Part shown: in pieces, positions 1-8,355 of the stretch
Layout: the number at the start of each line of letters is the position of its first letter
How positions within the stretch are numbered: position 1 is the first letter of the stretch
Assembly: GCA_963755825.1 (NCBI GenBank)
Contig: CAVWLA010000001.1
Location: forward strand, 2,790,001-2,854,000
Length of the DNA stretch: 64,000 nt
Reading direction: 5' to 3'
From: DATBQN01 sp963755825
Lineage (GTDB): Bacteria > Acidobacteriota > Thermoanaerobaculia > Multivoradales > UBA5704
Program-made: the position numbers and the translations under genes
Notes under the pieces: model-generated
Databases searched by the model: none
What the model was told of the DNA's origin: nothing
What the model saw: the letters and a program-made list of their open reading frames with translations, nothing else

Positions 1-1382
1 GACGACAGGATGCCGCGCGAGAGCGCCAGAGTCCCCGCGCCGTCGACGGGGAGGCCGAGGGCGGCGCTGCGCGCCGCGATCCTCACCTCGGCGCGGCCGG
101 TTCCGACGAGCATCGCGGCAGAGCTGCAGCGGTAGACGAGGCGGCCGGCGGCGGCGCCGGAGAGCCCGCGCAGCGGCGCCTTCTCGACCTCGAGAACGGT
201 CTCCACGGCGACGTCGCGGAAGGCGAGGTCGAGATCGACCGGCTTGCCGCGCGGCACGTTCGCCGCGGTGTCGACGAAGACCTTGCCGTCGATCGCGCCG
301 CCGCCGTAGGCGGCGCGGCGGACGGCGATCGAGAGCCCCTTGGGGCCGCCGTCGAGCGCCGCCGCGAGCCCCGTCACCGTCCACTCGCGGAAGTCGACGC
401 GCGGCGAGGTGACGAGGCCGCCGTAGCTCCAGGTGCGCGGCTCGACGACGACGCGGCCGCCGGTGATGCGGAAGCGGCCGCCGAGCGGCTCGTCGAGATA
501 GCCCAGCCGGTTGGCGATGCGGCTCTCCCCCTCGCCGTCGAAGGCGAGGTCGACGTGGGCGCCGCGCCGCCAGGAGATGGTGCCGTGCACCTGCGCCTCG
601 AGCTCGGGACCGGCGACGCGGGCGGCCGCGATCTCCAGGCGGCCGCGGTCGAGGAGCAGGCTCCCCTTGCCGGAGTAGGTCACCCGGTACGGCTTGCCGC
701 CGGGGAGCGTCGTCACCACCTCCTGCGCCGTCGCCAGGGCGTCGAGCCGCTTGCCGTTCCCCACCAGCCGTCCCCAGATGGCGCGCGCCTCGACCGAGAG
801 CTGGTAGCGCCGCTCGTTGAGCTCGAAGGTGCCGTCCTGGACGAGGATGCGGCCGATGCGCACGTCGAAGCGGCGCGGGCCGCCGGGGCCGGGGTTGCCG
901 AACTGCGGCAGGTTGCTGCGGCCGTCGGGGTAGAAGATGAGGTGGACGCGCGGCCGCACCACGTCGATCGCCTCCAGGCGCACGATGCGGCGGCGGAGGT
1001 CGCCCCAGGGGAGCGCGATGTGGACGAGCTGCGCGGTGGCGAGCGGCGGGTCGCCGGCGCGCGGGCCGGGGATGCGGACGTCGTGGAGGACGACGTCGGC
1101 GGCGGGGAAAATGCTGTACTCGGCGCTGCCGATCGACACCGGCCGATGGAGAAAGTCGGAGGTGCGGGCGACGGCCAGGGCGAGCACCCGCTCGCGCGCG
1201 AAGCGGCTCTGCGCCAGCTCGTAGAGGCCGAAGCCGAGCGCGAGGAGGAGGACGACGCCCCAGACGAACGGCCGCAGCACCCAGCGCCGCAGGCGCCCCG
1301 GCCGGCGGCTCGTCGGCGGCTCGGACGGCGGGCCGGCGGCAGCGGGCGACGCGGCCGTCGGTTCCTGCTCGGGAGGGCTCAT
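1..1382 (-). CDS. TamB/AsmA-like envelope protein, N-terminal part (runs off window)
   Basis: The reading frame is open from an ATG at 1382 to the window edge, about 460 codons. A proline-rich cytoplasmic head is followed by one transmembrane helix at about residues 36-52 (VWGVVLLLALGFGLYEL). A long periplasmic beta-rich region follows, with the AsmA/TamB opening pattern: a segment of the type RPVSIGSAEY, then repeated short strands. In the known family these are inner-membrane-anchored lipid-transport or outer-membrane-assembly proteins. It is the last visible gene of a minus-strand run tlyA-nadK-this gene, starting 40 bp after nadK. The C-terminus is outside the window, so AsmA, TamB and DUF748 cannot be separated. 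Confidence 0.7.
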   Translation of the reverse strand, partial: MSPPEQEPTAASPAAAGPPSEPPTSRRPGRLRRWVLRPFVWGVVLLLALGFGLYELAQSRFARERVLALAVARTSDFLHRPVSIGSAEYSIFPAADVVLHDVRIPGPRAGDPPLATAQLVHIALPWGDLRRRIVRLEAIDVVRPRVHLIFYPDGRSNLPQFGNPGPGGPRRFDVRIGRILVQDGTFELNERRYQLSVEARAIWGRLVGNGKRLDALATAQEVVTTLPGGKPYRVTYSGKGSLLLDRGRLEIAAARVAGPELEAQVHGTISWRRGAHVDLAFDGEGESRIANRLGYLDEPLGGRFRITGGRVVVEPRTWSYGGLVTSPRVDFREWTVTGLAAALDGGPKGLSIAVRRAAYGGGAIDGKVFVDTAANVPRGKPVDLDLAFRDVAVETVLEVEKAPLRGLSGAAAGRLVYRCSSAAMLVGTGRAEVRIAARSAALGLPVDGAGTLALSRGILS

Positions 1383-1421
1383 GCCGCAAGAGGCGAGGCG
1401 CGCGGCCTCAGCGCGCCGGCG

Positions 1422-2318
1422 TCATGAGACCGGCGTGGGATCGTCGCTCGACAAGCCTCCCCAGCGGAGCTTGCCGCGCAGGTTGTCGTAGAAGCTGCGG
1501 ACGTTGACCTTGACCAGCCGCACGACGTTGGGGCTGCGGGTGATGCGCACCACGTCGCGGTGGCCGAGCGAGGTCCCCTCCTGGCCGTCGAGGGTGAGGT
1601 AGACCTCCTCGCGCTGCGTCTCGAGGGTCACCTCGACGACGCTGCGGTCGGAGACGACGAAGGGGCGCAGAGCGAGGGCGTGGGGGCAGATGGGGGTGAG
1701 CACGACGACCGGCAGCAGCGGATGGACGATGGGGCCGCCCGCCGAGAGGTTGTACGCCGTCGAGCCCGTCGGCGTCGAGATGATGAGGCCGTCCGAGCGG
1801 TAGCGCGAGATGAGGTGGCCGTCGACCTCGAGGGTGAGCTGGATGATGCGGGCGAGGGCGCTCTTCGTCACCACGGCGTCGTTGAGCACCCGGAAGCTCT
1901 GCACCGCGGCGCCGCCGGCGCGGCGGAGGCCGATCTCGAGCAGCGAGCGCTCCTCGGTCTCGAACTTGCCGGCGAGCACCTGGACGAGGGTCGGGTAGAG
2001 CTCGCCGCGGTTGATCTCGGTGAGGAAGCCGAGGTTGCCCAGGTTGACGCCGAGGATCGGCACCGTCGGCACCACCGTGCGGGCGACGGAGAGGAGGGTG
2101 CCGTCGCCGCCGAGGACGATCACCAGGTCGTACGCCTCGGCGGGATCGAAGGGCGTCTCGCCGTCGAGCCCCTTGGCGCGCAGCGTCGCCTCGTCGAGCG
2201 CCACCTCGAGGTCGCGCCGGCGCAGCCACTCGGCCATCTCCTGCGCCGTGTTGATGGCGTCGCGGCTCCCCACCTTGGCGACGACGCCGATGCGCTGGAT
2301 GCGGCGGCGGCGGCTCAT
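1422..2318 (-). CDS. nadK: NAD kinase
   Basis: Predicted to phosphorylate NAD to NADP in the cytoplasm. The 298-residue protein has the diagnostic GGDGT motif (VIVLGGDGTLL, about residues 68-78). It also has the NE/D-type substrate loop (VLNDAVV) and the PTGSTAY nucleotide-binding motif near residue 185. Length is normal for the bacterial family. Its ATG overlaps the stop of tlyA by four bases (2315-2318), so the two are probably translationally coupled; tlyA-nadK is a common bacterial pairing. Confidence 0.96.
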   Translation of the reverse strand: MSRRRRIQRIGVVAKVGSRDAINTAQEMAEWLRRRDLEVALDEATLRAKGLDGETPFDPAEAYDLVIVLGGDGTLLSVARTVVPTVPILGVNLGNLGFLTEINRGELYPTLVQVLAGKFETEERSLLEIGLRRAGGAAVQSFRVLNDAVVTKSALARIIQLTLEVDGHLISRYRSDGLIISTPTGSTAYNLSAGGPIVHPLLPVVVLTPICPHALALRPFVVSDRSVVEVTLETQREEVYLTLDGQEGTSLGHRDVVRITRSPNVVRLVKVNVRSFYDNLRGKLRWGGLSSDDPTPVS

Positions 2319-3178
2319 CGGGAAGGCTCGCCGCGGTCGGGCGCCGGGTCGGGAGCCGCGGCCGCGGGGGATTCGGCGCCGGGAAGGCGGAAGAGGGCGA
2401 GCGCCTCGCGGTTCCCCTCCATGCCGGCGACCGGCGAGTCGAAGAGGCCGAGCGGCGCCAGACCGAGCCCGGCGAGCGCCGCGGCGACCTCGTCGACGAC
2501 GCTCCGCCGCAGCGCCTCGTCGCGCAGGATGCCGCCCTTCCCCACCGCGCCGCGGCCGGCCTCGAACTGCGGCTTGATCAAGGGGAGGAGGAGGCCGCCC
2601 GGCTCGAGGTGGGCGAGGAGCGCCGGCACCACCTTGGCGAGCGAGATGAACGACACGTCGATCGTCGCCAGACGGCAGCGCTCGGGGAGGTCGGCGGGAC
2701 CGAGATGGCGCGCGTTGACGCGCTCCATCACCACCACCCGCGGATCGCCGCGCAGGCGGGCGTCGAGCTGGCCGTAGCCGACGTCGAGGGCGTAGACGCG
2801 CGCCGCGCCGCGCTGCAGCAGGCAGTCGGTGAAGCCGCCGGTCGAGGCGCCGACGTCGAGACAGGTCCAGCCGGCGGGGTCGACGCCGAAGTGGTCGAGG
2901 GCGGCGGCGAGCTTGCGGCCGGCGCGGGAGACGAACGGCTCGCGCGCCGCGACCGCGAGCGCGGCCTCCGCCGCCACCGCGGTGCCGGCCTTGTCGACGA
3001 TCCGTCCGTCGACCCGCACCTCCCCCGCCATCACGGCGCGGCGCGCCTGCTCGCGGCTGGCGAAGAGGCCGCGCTCGACGAGGAGCTGGTCCAGGCGCTG
3101 GCCGCGGCGGCGCTCCGGGGTCGCCTCCCGAGGGGCCGCGGTGCGGGCCGGAGGGTGCGGCAGGGCGGGAGACGGCAT
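2315..3178 (-). CDS. tlyA: TlyA family rRNA 2'-O-methyltransferase
   Basis: An N-terminal S4 RNA-binding domain (RLDQLLVERGLF and VRVDGRIVDK) is followed by an FtsJ-like Rossmann methyltransferase. The SAM motif is DVGASTGGFTD, and KPQFEAG lies near the end. Known TlyA proteins methylate 16S and 23S rRNA 2'-hydroxyls; many are labelled hemolysin A. The ATG at 3178 (MPSPALPHPP) is preferred over an upstream in-frame start at 3196 because the S4 domain begins well after both and no better ribosome site was seen upstream. It is the first gene of the tlyA-nadK-TamB-like run. Confidence 0.92.
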   Translation of the reverse strand: MPSPALPHPPARTAAPREATPERRRGQRLDQLLVERGLFASREQARRAVMAGEVRVDGRIVDKAGTAVAAEAALAVAAREPFVSRAGRKLAAALDHFGVDPAGWTCLDVGASTGGFTDCLLQRGAARVYALDVGYGQLDARLRGDPRVVVMERVNARHLGPADLPERCRLATIDVSFISLAKVVPALLAHLEPGGLLLPLIKPQFEAGRGAVGKGGILRDEALRRSVVDEVAAALAGLGLAPLGLFDSPVAGMEGNREALALFRLPGAESPAAAAPDPAPDRGEPSR

Positions 3179-3239
3179 GAGCGGTGGCGGGACCACCGGA
3201 ATCGCGAAATTCGATCGCCAGGCCGGCGGAGACCGGCGG

Positions 3240-3491
3240 CTAGCGACCGACGACCGAGCCCGGCAGCGCCTCCTCGATCAGCATGATGGGGATGTCCGAG
3301 ACGATCGGGTAGACCAGCCCGGACGAGGCGCAGTAGAGCCCCTGCTCGACGACCGGCTCCTCGTCGCGGAAGTGCTCGCGGTACTTCTCGATCAGGTTCG
3401 AGCGCACGTCGGAGGGCAGCTCGACCAGCTCCAGCTCGCCCTTGCTCTTCGGGCAGACCAGAATTTCCAGCAGCTCGGGATCGACCGCCAT
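3240..3491 (-). CDS. Trm112/UPF0434-like small protein
   Basis: An 83-residue protein starting MAVDPELLEILVCPKSKGEL. GGAGG sits 7 bases before the ATG at 3491, which decides the start against a longer frame beginning at 3563. The fold signature is L..ILVCP.SKG at the front and LVYPIVSDIPIML at the back, as in the Trm112p/UPF0434 (YcaR) family. The metal-binding pairs are degenerate: only one Cys remains in the front knuckle and one in YCASSG, so zinc binding is doubtful. Family members often sit beside lipid or sugar-lipid genes; here a GT2 gene starts about 140 bp away on the other strand. Confidence 0.85.
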   Translation of the reverse strand: MAVDPELLEILVCPKSKGELELVELPSDVRSNLIEKYREHFRDEEPVVEQGLYCASSGLVYPIVSDIPIMLIEEALPGSVVGR

Positions 3492-3632
3492 GGGAGCGCC
3501 TCCTCGGGGGCCGAAGGATAGCACAGCGCCTCCCCTATGCCGCAGCGCGGCGAAGAGCGGCACCGCCGGCGCCAGCGCCGGTCGGGCGACGGCCTCCGGC
3601 GCTCGCTTAAAATGCTCCCCGATGCGGCGCTC

Positions 3633-4466
3633 ATGAGCGGGGTCCGTCCGGAGGTTTCGCTCGTCATCCCCGCCCGCGACGAGGCGGAGAGCCTGGAGCG
3701 GCTGGCCGGCGAGATCCGCACCGCCCTCGATCCCTGCGGCCTCGCCTACGAGGTTCTCTTCGTCGACGACGGCTCGGCCGACGCGACGCCCGGTGTGCTG
3801 CGGCGCTTGGCGGCGGCGGACGGCCGCCTGCGCATCCTCCGCCTGCGCCGCTCCTGCGGCCAGTCGGCGGCCCTCGACGCCGGCTTCCGCCGCGCCGCGG
3901 GCGCCGTCATCGTCACCCTCGACGCCGACCTGCAGAACGACCCCGCCGACATCCCGCGCCTGCTCACGGCGCTAGAAGGCTGCGATCTCGTCTGCGGCGT
4001 CCGCACCAGCCGTCAGGACGGCTGGCTCCGCCGCCTCTCCTCGCGCCTGGCCAACGCCGTCCGCAACCGGGCGACCGGCGAGCGCATCGCCGACGTCGGC
4101 TGCAGCCTGCGGGCGATCCGCGCCGACCTCCTCGCCGCGGTGCCGATGTACCATGGCATGCACCGCTTCCTGCCCACCCTCATGCGCCTCGCCGGAGCGC
4201 GCATCCGGCAGGTCCCCGTGAGCCATCGGCCGCGGCTGCACGGAGCCAGCAAGTACGGCGTCGCCAACCGCCTGGTGCGGACGCTCGCCGACTTGGCCGC
4301 GGTGCGCTGGATGGAGCGGCGCTGGATCGATCGCACCCTTTGCGAGGAGATCGCCGAGTGGACCACAACACCCTATGGCTCGTCGTCGGATTCTGCGGCC
4401 AAGGCCTCTTCTTCGGCCGCTTCTTCGTCCAGTGGATCGCCTCCGAGCGCAAGAAAGAGAGCGTGA
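3633..4466 (+). CDS. Glycosyltransferase family 2, polyprenyl-phosphate sugar synthase-like
   Basis: A typical GT2 domain begins at VSLVIPARDEAESL, followed by VLFVDDGSAD, LDADLQNDP (metal-binding DxD region) and RPRLHGASKYG. These are features of DPM1-like enzymes that load sugars onto polyprenyl phosphate. The start is ATG 3633 (MSGVRPEV); an in-frame ATG at 3612 is also possible. The domain appears finished near residue 240 (RWMERRWIDRTLCEEI). The remaining tail is a serine-rich stretch read out of frame over the next gene, a 109-bp overlap. See the finding on a possible lost stop codon. The neighbouring LAB_N protein suggests joint action in envelope lipid glycosylation. Confidence 0.85.
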   Translation: MSGVRPEVSLVIPARDEAESLERLAGEIRTALDPCGLAYEVLFVDDGSADATPGVLRRLAAADGRLRILRLRRSCGQSAALDAGFRRAAGAVIVTLDADLQNDPADIPRLLTALEGCDLVCGVRTSRQDGWLRRLSSRLANAVRNRATGERIADVGCSLRAIRADLLAAVPMYHGMHRFLPTLMRLAGARIRQVPVSHRPRLHGASKYGVANRLVRTLADLAAVRWMERRWIDRTLCEEIAEWTTTPYGSSSDSAAKASSSAASSSSGSPPSARKRA

Positions 4467-4642
4467 TCCCCCCCGCCTTCTGGTACCTCTCGATCGGCGG
4501 CGGCCTGGTCCTCCTCGTCTACTCGATCGAGCGCCGCGACCCCGTCTTCGTGGCCGGCCAGGCGACCGGGCTGTTCATCTACGGACGGAATCTGTGGTTC
4601 ATCCGCAAGGGCAGAAAGGCGGGGGCGACGGGAGAGGAGTGA
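4358..4642 (+). CDS. LAB_N (lipid-A-disaccharide synthase N-terminal-like) membrane protein
   Basis: A 94-residue membrane protein from GTG 4358, with GAGGAG at 4343-4348 as ribosome site. About three hydrophobic segments hold family motifs: GFCGQGLFFGRFFVQWIASE, IPPAFWYLSIGGG, and GLFIYGRNLWFI. Stand-alone LAB_N proteins commonly travel with GT2 polyprenyl-phosphate glycosyltransferases, and this one overlaps such a gene. The role in lipid or lipid-linked sugar handling is inferred from that association; LAB_N alone has no proven catalytic function. Confidence 0.85.
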   Translation: MDHNTLWLVVGFCGQGLFFGRFFVQWIASERKKESVIPPAFWYLSIGGGLVLLVYSIERRDPVFVAGQATGLFIYGRNLWFIRKGRKAGATGEE

Positions 4643-4836
4643 GCAGTCGGCGGTCGCGGCCGGATCATCCACCGCGGTCCGCGCACCGGCTCGGTCGTCC
4701 AGCACCCGGCACGCGATCGGACCCTTGCAGCACAGACCCTTAGAGAGAGCTTACAAACAGGCGGCGCCGGCCCGGCCGATCCGCGGCGGGGGCCGCGGCT
4801 GCCGCCCTGGCTTTCCGCTCTCTCCAAGGAGAACCA

Positions 4837-5415
4837 ATGCGACGCCGTTCCCTGCCTTTGATCCTGATCCTCGCCTGCGCCCTGTCGAGCCTCGCTGCCG
4901 CCGCCTGGGCGGACGAACCGCCGCACGCCAGCTTCTACGTCGGCTGCAGCAATCGCGTCTGCACGGCGGACTCCGAGGCGTCGGGCGACGACTTCGGCAT
5001 CGTCAACTACAACTGGACCTGGGGCGACGGCACCAGCACCGCCGGCGGCAGCAGCGTCTCGGCTCCGACCCACACCTACGCCACCAGCGGCACCTACACG
5101 ATCACCCTGGTGGTGACGGACGGCTCCAGCCAGACGGACACCGACAGCCACTCGGTCACCGTCAGCGCCGGGCCGACCGCCGCGTTCACCATCACCTGCA
5201 GCGGCCGCAGCTGCAACGTCGACGCCTCGGCGTCGACCGGCGGCATCGCCACCTACTACTGGGATTGGGACGACGAGGACAACACCACCACCAGCGGGCC
5301 GACCGCTCATCACGACTACCCCTACAACGCCACCTTCAACGTGCACCTGACGGTCTACGACGCCAACAACAACACCGCCGGCGCCTCGCACACCGTCACC
5401 GTGAGTGGACCGTAG
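4837..5415 (+). CDS. Secreted protein with two PKD domains
   Basis: AAGGAG precedes the ATG. A signal peptide (MRRRSLPLILILACALSSLA, cleavage near AWA/DEP) leads into two PKD-type immunoglobulin-like repeats. The first contains WTWGDGTSTAGG and HTYATSGTYTITLVV. The second contains YYWDWDDEDN and HHDYPYNATFNVHLTVYD. Each repeat carries a Cys pair near its first strand (VGCSNRVC; ITCSGRSC), probably a disulfide. PKD domains usually mediate surface or protein contacts. No catalytic domain is present, so the partner is unknown. It is probably monocistronic and ends at a strong hairpin. Confidence 0.85.
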   Translation: MRRRSLPLILILACALSSLAAAAWADEPPHASFYVGCSNRVCTADSEASGDDFGIVNYNWTWGDGTSTAGGSSVSAPTHTYATSGTYTITLVVTDGSSQTDTDSHSVTVSAGPTAAFTITCSGRSCNVDASASTGGIATYYWDWDDEDNTTTSGPTAHHDYPYNATFNVHLTVYDANNNTAGASHTVTVSGP

Positions 5416-5429
5416 AACCCGCGTCTAGC

Positions 5430-5458
5430 GCCCGGGCGGCCCGCCGGGCCGCCCGGGC
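5430..5458. terminator. Perfect 13-bp hairpin between convergent genes
   Basis: GCCCGGGCGGCCC (5430-5442) and its exact reverse complement (5446-5458) are separated by three bases. The hairpin lies 14 bp after the PKD gene and 20 bp before the 3' end of the convergent cysteine-rich gene. There is no T-run on either side, so it is probably a bidirectional, factor-assisted terminator or mRNA 3'-end stabiliser. Confidence 0.65.
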
Positions 5459-5478
5459 TCCGCAGCCTTGCCCTCCCG

Positions 5479-5808
5479 TCAAGACCCGCAGGCTCGGCAA
5501 GTGCAGCTGTAGGTCCGGTCGTTCTCGATGCACCACGCCAGCACGCCGCTGCAGGGACACGGTCCGCCGACCAACCTCTGGCACTGGCACTGCTCGTTCC
5601 CACAGAAAGTCAGCGGCGTGGGGCAAGAAATCCCCATCGGTGTCGGAGCCGGCGTGCCGATCGCCGCGGCCGGGGCGACCGGCGTGGCCGCCAGCCAGGC
5701 GGGGAGGCTCTGGGTCGGCGCGGGGCTGGCGATGGCGGCGCCGGCGGCGAGAGGGAGGATGAGGAGGCCGGCCAGGATCGCGACGGCGAGGATCAGCTGT
5801 CTACGCAT
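5479..5808 (-). CDS. Small secreted cysteine-rich protein
   Basis: A 109-residue protein from ATG 5808 with a TTGGAGA ribosome site. A clear signal peptide (MRRQLILAVAILAGLLILPL) is followed by a Pro/Ala-rich spacer. A C-terminal module of about 50 residues carries ten cysteines, including CQCQ, CPC and CTCRAC. The even number suggests disulfides or metal binding outside the cytoplasm. I do not recognise the family. A second protein of the same design lies immediately upstream (5953-6282), so the two look like distant paralogs. Confidence 0.7.
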   Translation of the reverse strand: MRRQLILAVAILAGLLILPLAAGAAIASPAPTQSLPAWLAATPVAPAAAIGTPAPTPMGISCPTPLTFCGNEQCQCQRLVGGPCPCSGVLAWCIENDRTYSCTCRACGS

Positions 5809-5900
5809 CGGTTTCTCCAAGTCTTGGATCGTGATGAGAGGGGCTCTCTCGTCGCCGCTCGCTCGTCCGCGACCGGCGCCGCCCATCGAGCGCTGTGTCG

Positions 5901-5938
5901 GAGCAGGAGCGCCCCGAGCCGCCGGGGCGCTCCTGCTC
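5901..5938 (-). terminator. Perfect 15-bp hairpin downstream of a cysteine-rich gene
   Basis: Arms 5901-5915 and 5924-5938 are exact reverse complements (GAGCAGGAGCGCCCC) with an 8-base loop. It lies 15 bp past the end of the 5953-6282 gene, so it may terminate that transcript before the next cysteine-rich gene. No T-run follows. Confidence 0.55.
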
Positions 5939-5952
5939 TTCGCCGCTGCGAG

Positions 5953-6282
5953 CTACCGCGGCGGATCCTGGGTGACGCAGGCGCAGCTCTTCGAGACGGC
6001 GGTGCCGCAGGAGCCGGTCGCGACGCAGACGCGGTGGGTGCCGCAGGAGCCCAGCGGCACGACGCCGAGGCAGATGGCATCGCCGCAGCCGCAGCGTGCG
6101 GCCGTGGTCTGGACCGGCTCGGCGCCGGCGACCGGGGTGAGCAGGAAGTCCGGCGTCGCGCAGGCGCTCGGCGCCGCCGAGCTGGCGGGCGCGGGGGCCA
6201 CCGCGGCGTGGGCGAGCCCGGCGGACCCGGCCAAGACAAGAAGGAAGACCAGGGCGGTGCGAACGAACAGGTTCTTCGACAA
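5953..6282 (-). CDS. Small secreted cysteine-rich protein
   Basis: 109 residues with a good signal peptide (MSKNLFVRTALVFLLVLAGS, cleavage near AHA). The mature region has nine cysteines arranged as CATP, CGCGDAIC, SCGTHRVC, SCGT and SCAC. Its architecture matches the neighbour at 5479-5808: signal peptide, Ala/Pro linker, C-terminal Cys cluster. A GGAGGTGACC ribosome site lies just before the ATG. Family not recognised; an extracytoplasmic, disulfide-rich role is inferred only from composition. Confidence 0.72.
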   Translation of the reverse strand: MSKNLFVRTALVFLLVLAGSAGLAHAAVAPAPASSAAPSACATPDFLLTPVAGAEPVQTTAARCGCGDAICLGVVPLGSCGTHRVCVATGSCGTAVSKSCACVTQDPPR

Positions 6283-6548
6283 GGGTCACCTCCAGAAACG
6301 GAGCGAGCCGCCGCGAGCGCGGCAGGCGAGCGATCGGTGGACCGCCTATCTAGGAGAGTGCTGCCCTACGGTGTTTCGCGGATCGCGCGATTCCTGATCG
6401 AGCCGGCCAAGGTAGCTGCCACCCATCTACGGGTCCACCGCCGACGAGAGATAGAGCGAGCAGAATTCCATGCTATGCTGCCAGACTGGGTCAACTGGCG
6501 GAGCAGCCCCTGCTGCTCGACTCTCTCGGGTCGCCAGGCGTTCTCTCC

Positions 6549-7289
6549 GTGAGCAGCCCACGTCATCACCTCGTCCAGTTCTATGAGGACGACGCCTTCC
6601 TCATCGCCGAGGTGGGCGAGTTCCTCGGCGACAGCCTGGACGCCGGCCACTCCGCCCTCGTCATCGCGACTCCAGAGCACCGCGCCGCGCTGGCCGTGCG
6701 GCTGGAGGAGCGCGGCGCCGAAAAGGCCCTCCGCCTCTCGGCGGGCCGCTATCTCGCCCTCGACGCCGCCGAGACGCTCGCTCTCTTCATGGTCGACGGC
6801 TGGCCCGACGTGGAGCGCTTCGCCGCGGTCGTCCGCGGTGCCATCGAGCGCGCCAAGACGGGCCGCCGGCAGAGCCTCTGCGCCTTCGGCGAGATGGTCT
6901 CCCTGCTGTGGATGGAAGGGCGGCAGGAGGCCGCCCTCCGCCTCGAGGAGCTGTGGAACGAGCTCGCGCGGACGGAGACCTTCTCCCTCCTCTGCGCCTA
7001 CCCGATGCAGGGCTTCGCCGACGCCGAGCAGACCGGCCCGTTCCGCTGGGTCTGCGCCGCGCACTCGCAGGTGAAGCCGGCGGAGAGCTTCGTCGAGACC
7101 GCGTCGCCGGCGGAGGTGCGCCGCCAGGTCGCCCTGCTGCAGCAGCGCTCCGTCGCCCTCGAGGTCGAGGTGGTGAGGCTGCGCCGGGCCGAGTGGTCGC
7201 TGCGCCAGTGCGAGCGCGAGCTGGCCGAGGCCCGCGAGAAGCTCCGCGGCGCCCAGCCCGCGGAGGCCGCTACCCCAGGCGACCTGTAG
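6549..7289 (+). CDS. MEDS-domain sensory protein
   Basis: A 246-residue protein from GTG 6549. Residues about 6-165 match the MEDS (methanogen/methylotroph DcmR-like sensory) pattern: HLVQFYEDDAFLIAEVGEFL at the front, the ALVIATPEH segment, and LCAFGEMVSLLWMEG.. as the central block. The last 60 residues are a heptad-like charged helix (ALEVEVVRLRRAEWSLRQCE), probably a coiled coil. There is no kinase, HTH or output domain, so it may work by binding a partner. MEDS domains are proposed to sense small carbon compounds; the ligand here is unknown. Confidence 0.85.
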   Translation: MSSPRHHLVQFYEDDAFLIAEVGEFLGDSLDAGHSALVIATPEHRAALAVRLEERGAEKALRLSAGRYLALDAAETLALFMVDGWPDVERFAAVVRGAIERAKTGRRQSLCAFGEMVSLLWMEGRQEAALRLEELWNELARTETFSLLCAYPMQGFADAEQTGPFRWVCAAHSQVKPAESFVETASPAEVRRQVALLQQRSVALEVEVVRLRRAEWSLRQCERELAEAREKLRGAQPAEAATPGDL

Positions 7290-7293
7290 AGCG

Positions 7294-8331
7294 CTAGCCG
7301 AAGCGCTCGGCCGGCAGCGCCAGCGGGCTGGTCAGCTCGTCGGGCTCGAGCGGCGTCGAGCTGCCGGGGGCCAGGCGCCGCGGATCGTCCGCGCCGGGGA
7401 GCTCGGAGACCAGCGGCACCTCGTCATATTGGTCGAGCCGGCCGATGTCGATCGACAGGATGCCGTCGCGCAGCGGGTTGAAGATGTTGGCGAAGCGGCC
7501 GCCCCAGACGATCTCGTCGACCTTGTAGGACGAACGGGTGTGGACGTTCTGCGAGAAGGTCTCGTCGAAGCCAGTGAGGAGGACGAGGAACTCGACATCC
7601 ATGGCGAGCAGGTCGTCGTAGGTCATGCCGAACATCGGGCTCGTCGGCTCGATGGGGTGGACGATCGTCCAGGAGAGCGGGAAGAAGGCGACCTTCTGGC
7701 GCTCGAGGGCGAGCGGCACGAACTCGCGCGCCTTCCCCTGCGGCGCCCGGAAGGCGCTGAAGAGGAGGCTCACCTCGACGTCGATGAGCTGGCTGCTGCG
7801 GCCGTTGGCGATGCGGAACTCGAACGCCGTGATGCCGCGGTAGGGAGCGATGAGCGCCTTTTCGCTGAACAGGATGCGCGCCGTCGGCCGCGACACGCGG
7901 GCGAAGAGGACGCCGGTGGCGAGGGCGAAGCCGAGGAGGCCGAAGAGCGATTCGAAGGTGACGATGACGTTGGGCACCATCCCGACCGGCGTGATGCGGC
8001 CGTAGCCGATGGTGGCGAAGGTCTGCACGCTGAAGAAGAAGCACTGCAGGAACCGGTGCTGCGGCGCCAGGCCGTCGAGCGCTCCGGCGCCGCAGGCGAA
8101 GTAGGCGGCGCCGAAGACCACGTTCAAACCCATGTAGCCGAGGACGATCAGCCCCAGGAAGTGGGGCCAGCTCATCGTCAGCAGCAGGTGGTAAGGCGAC
8201 AGCGAAGTGAAGAAGTTGAGCCCCCGCCGCTCGACGTTGAAGCTGCCGTCGCGGTTGAGCAGCCGCTCCCGTCTCTCGCCGGCGACGACCGAGCCGAACC
8301 CGAGGTCGCGGTCGAGATCTCCGGTCGCCAT
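7294..8331 (-). CDS. Inward-rectifier (Kir/KirBac-type) potassium channel
   Basis: A 345-residue inner-membrane channel. Outer helix at about residues 57-78 (FLGLIVLGYMGLNVVFGAAY), pore helix, then selectivity filter TIGYG at 107-111, and inner helix at about 121-143. The rest is the cytoplasmic immunoglobulin-like Kir domain (LIDVEVSLLF, FFPLSWTIVHPI). In the known family the tetramer conducts K+ and is gated by lipids or ligands through the cytoplasmic domain. It lies 24 bp after ymdB in the same direction and may share that transcript. Confidence 0.93.
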   Translation of the reverse strand: MATGDLDRDLGFGSVVAGERRERLLNRDGSFNVERRGLNFFTSLSPYHLLLTMSWPHFLGLIVLGYMGLNVVFGAAYFACGAGALDGLAPQHRFLQCFFFSVQTFATIGYGRITPVGMVPNVIVTFESLFGLLGFALATGVLFARVSRPTARILFSEKALIAPYRGITAFEFRIANGRSSQLIDVEVSLLFSAFRAPQGKAREFVPLALERQKVAFFPLSWTIVHPIEPTSPMFGMTYDDLLAMDVEFLVLLTGFDETFSQNVHTRSSYKVDEIVWGGRFANIFNPLRDGILSIDIGRLDQYDEVPLVSELPGADDPRRLAPGSSTPLEPDELTSPLALPAERFG

Positions 8332-8355
8332 GGCGAGCTCGCTCCCCGGCCTCCC

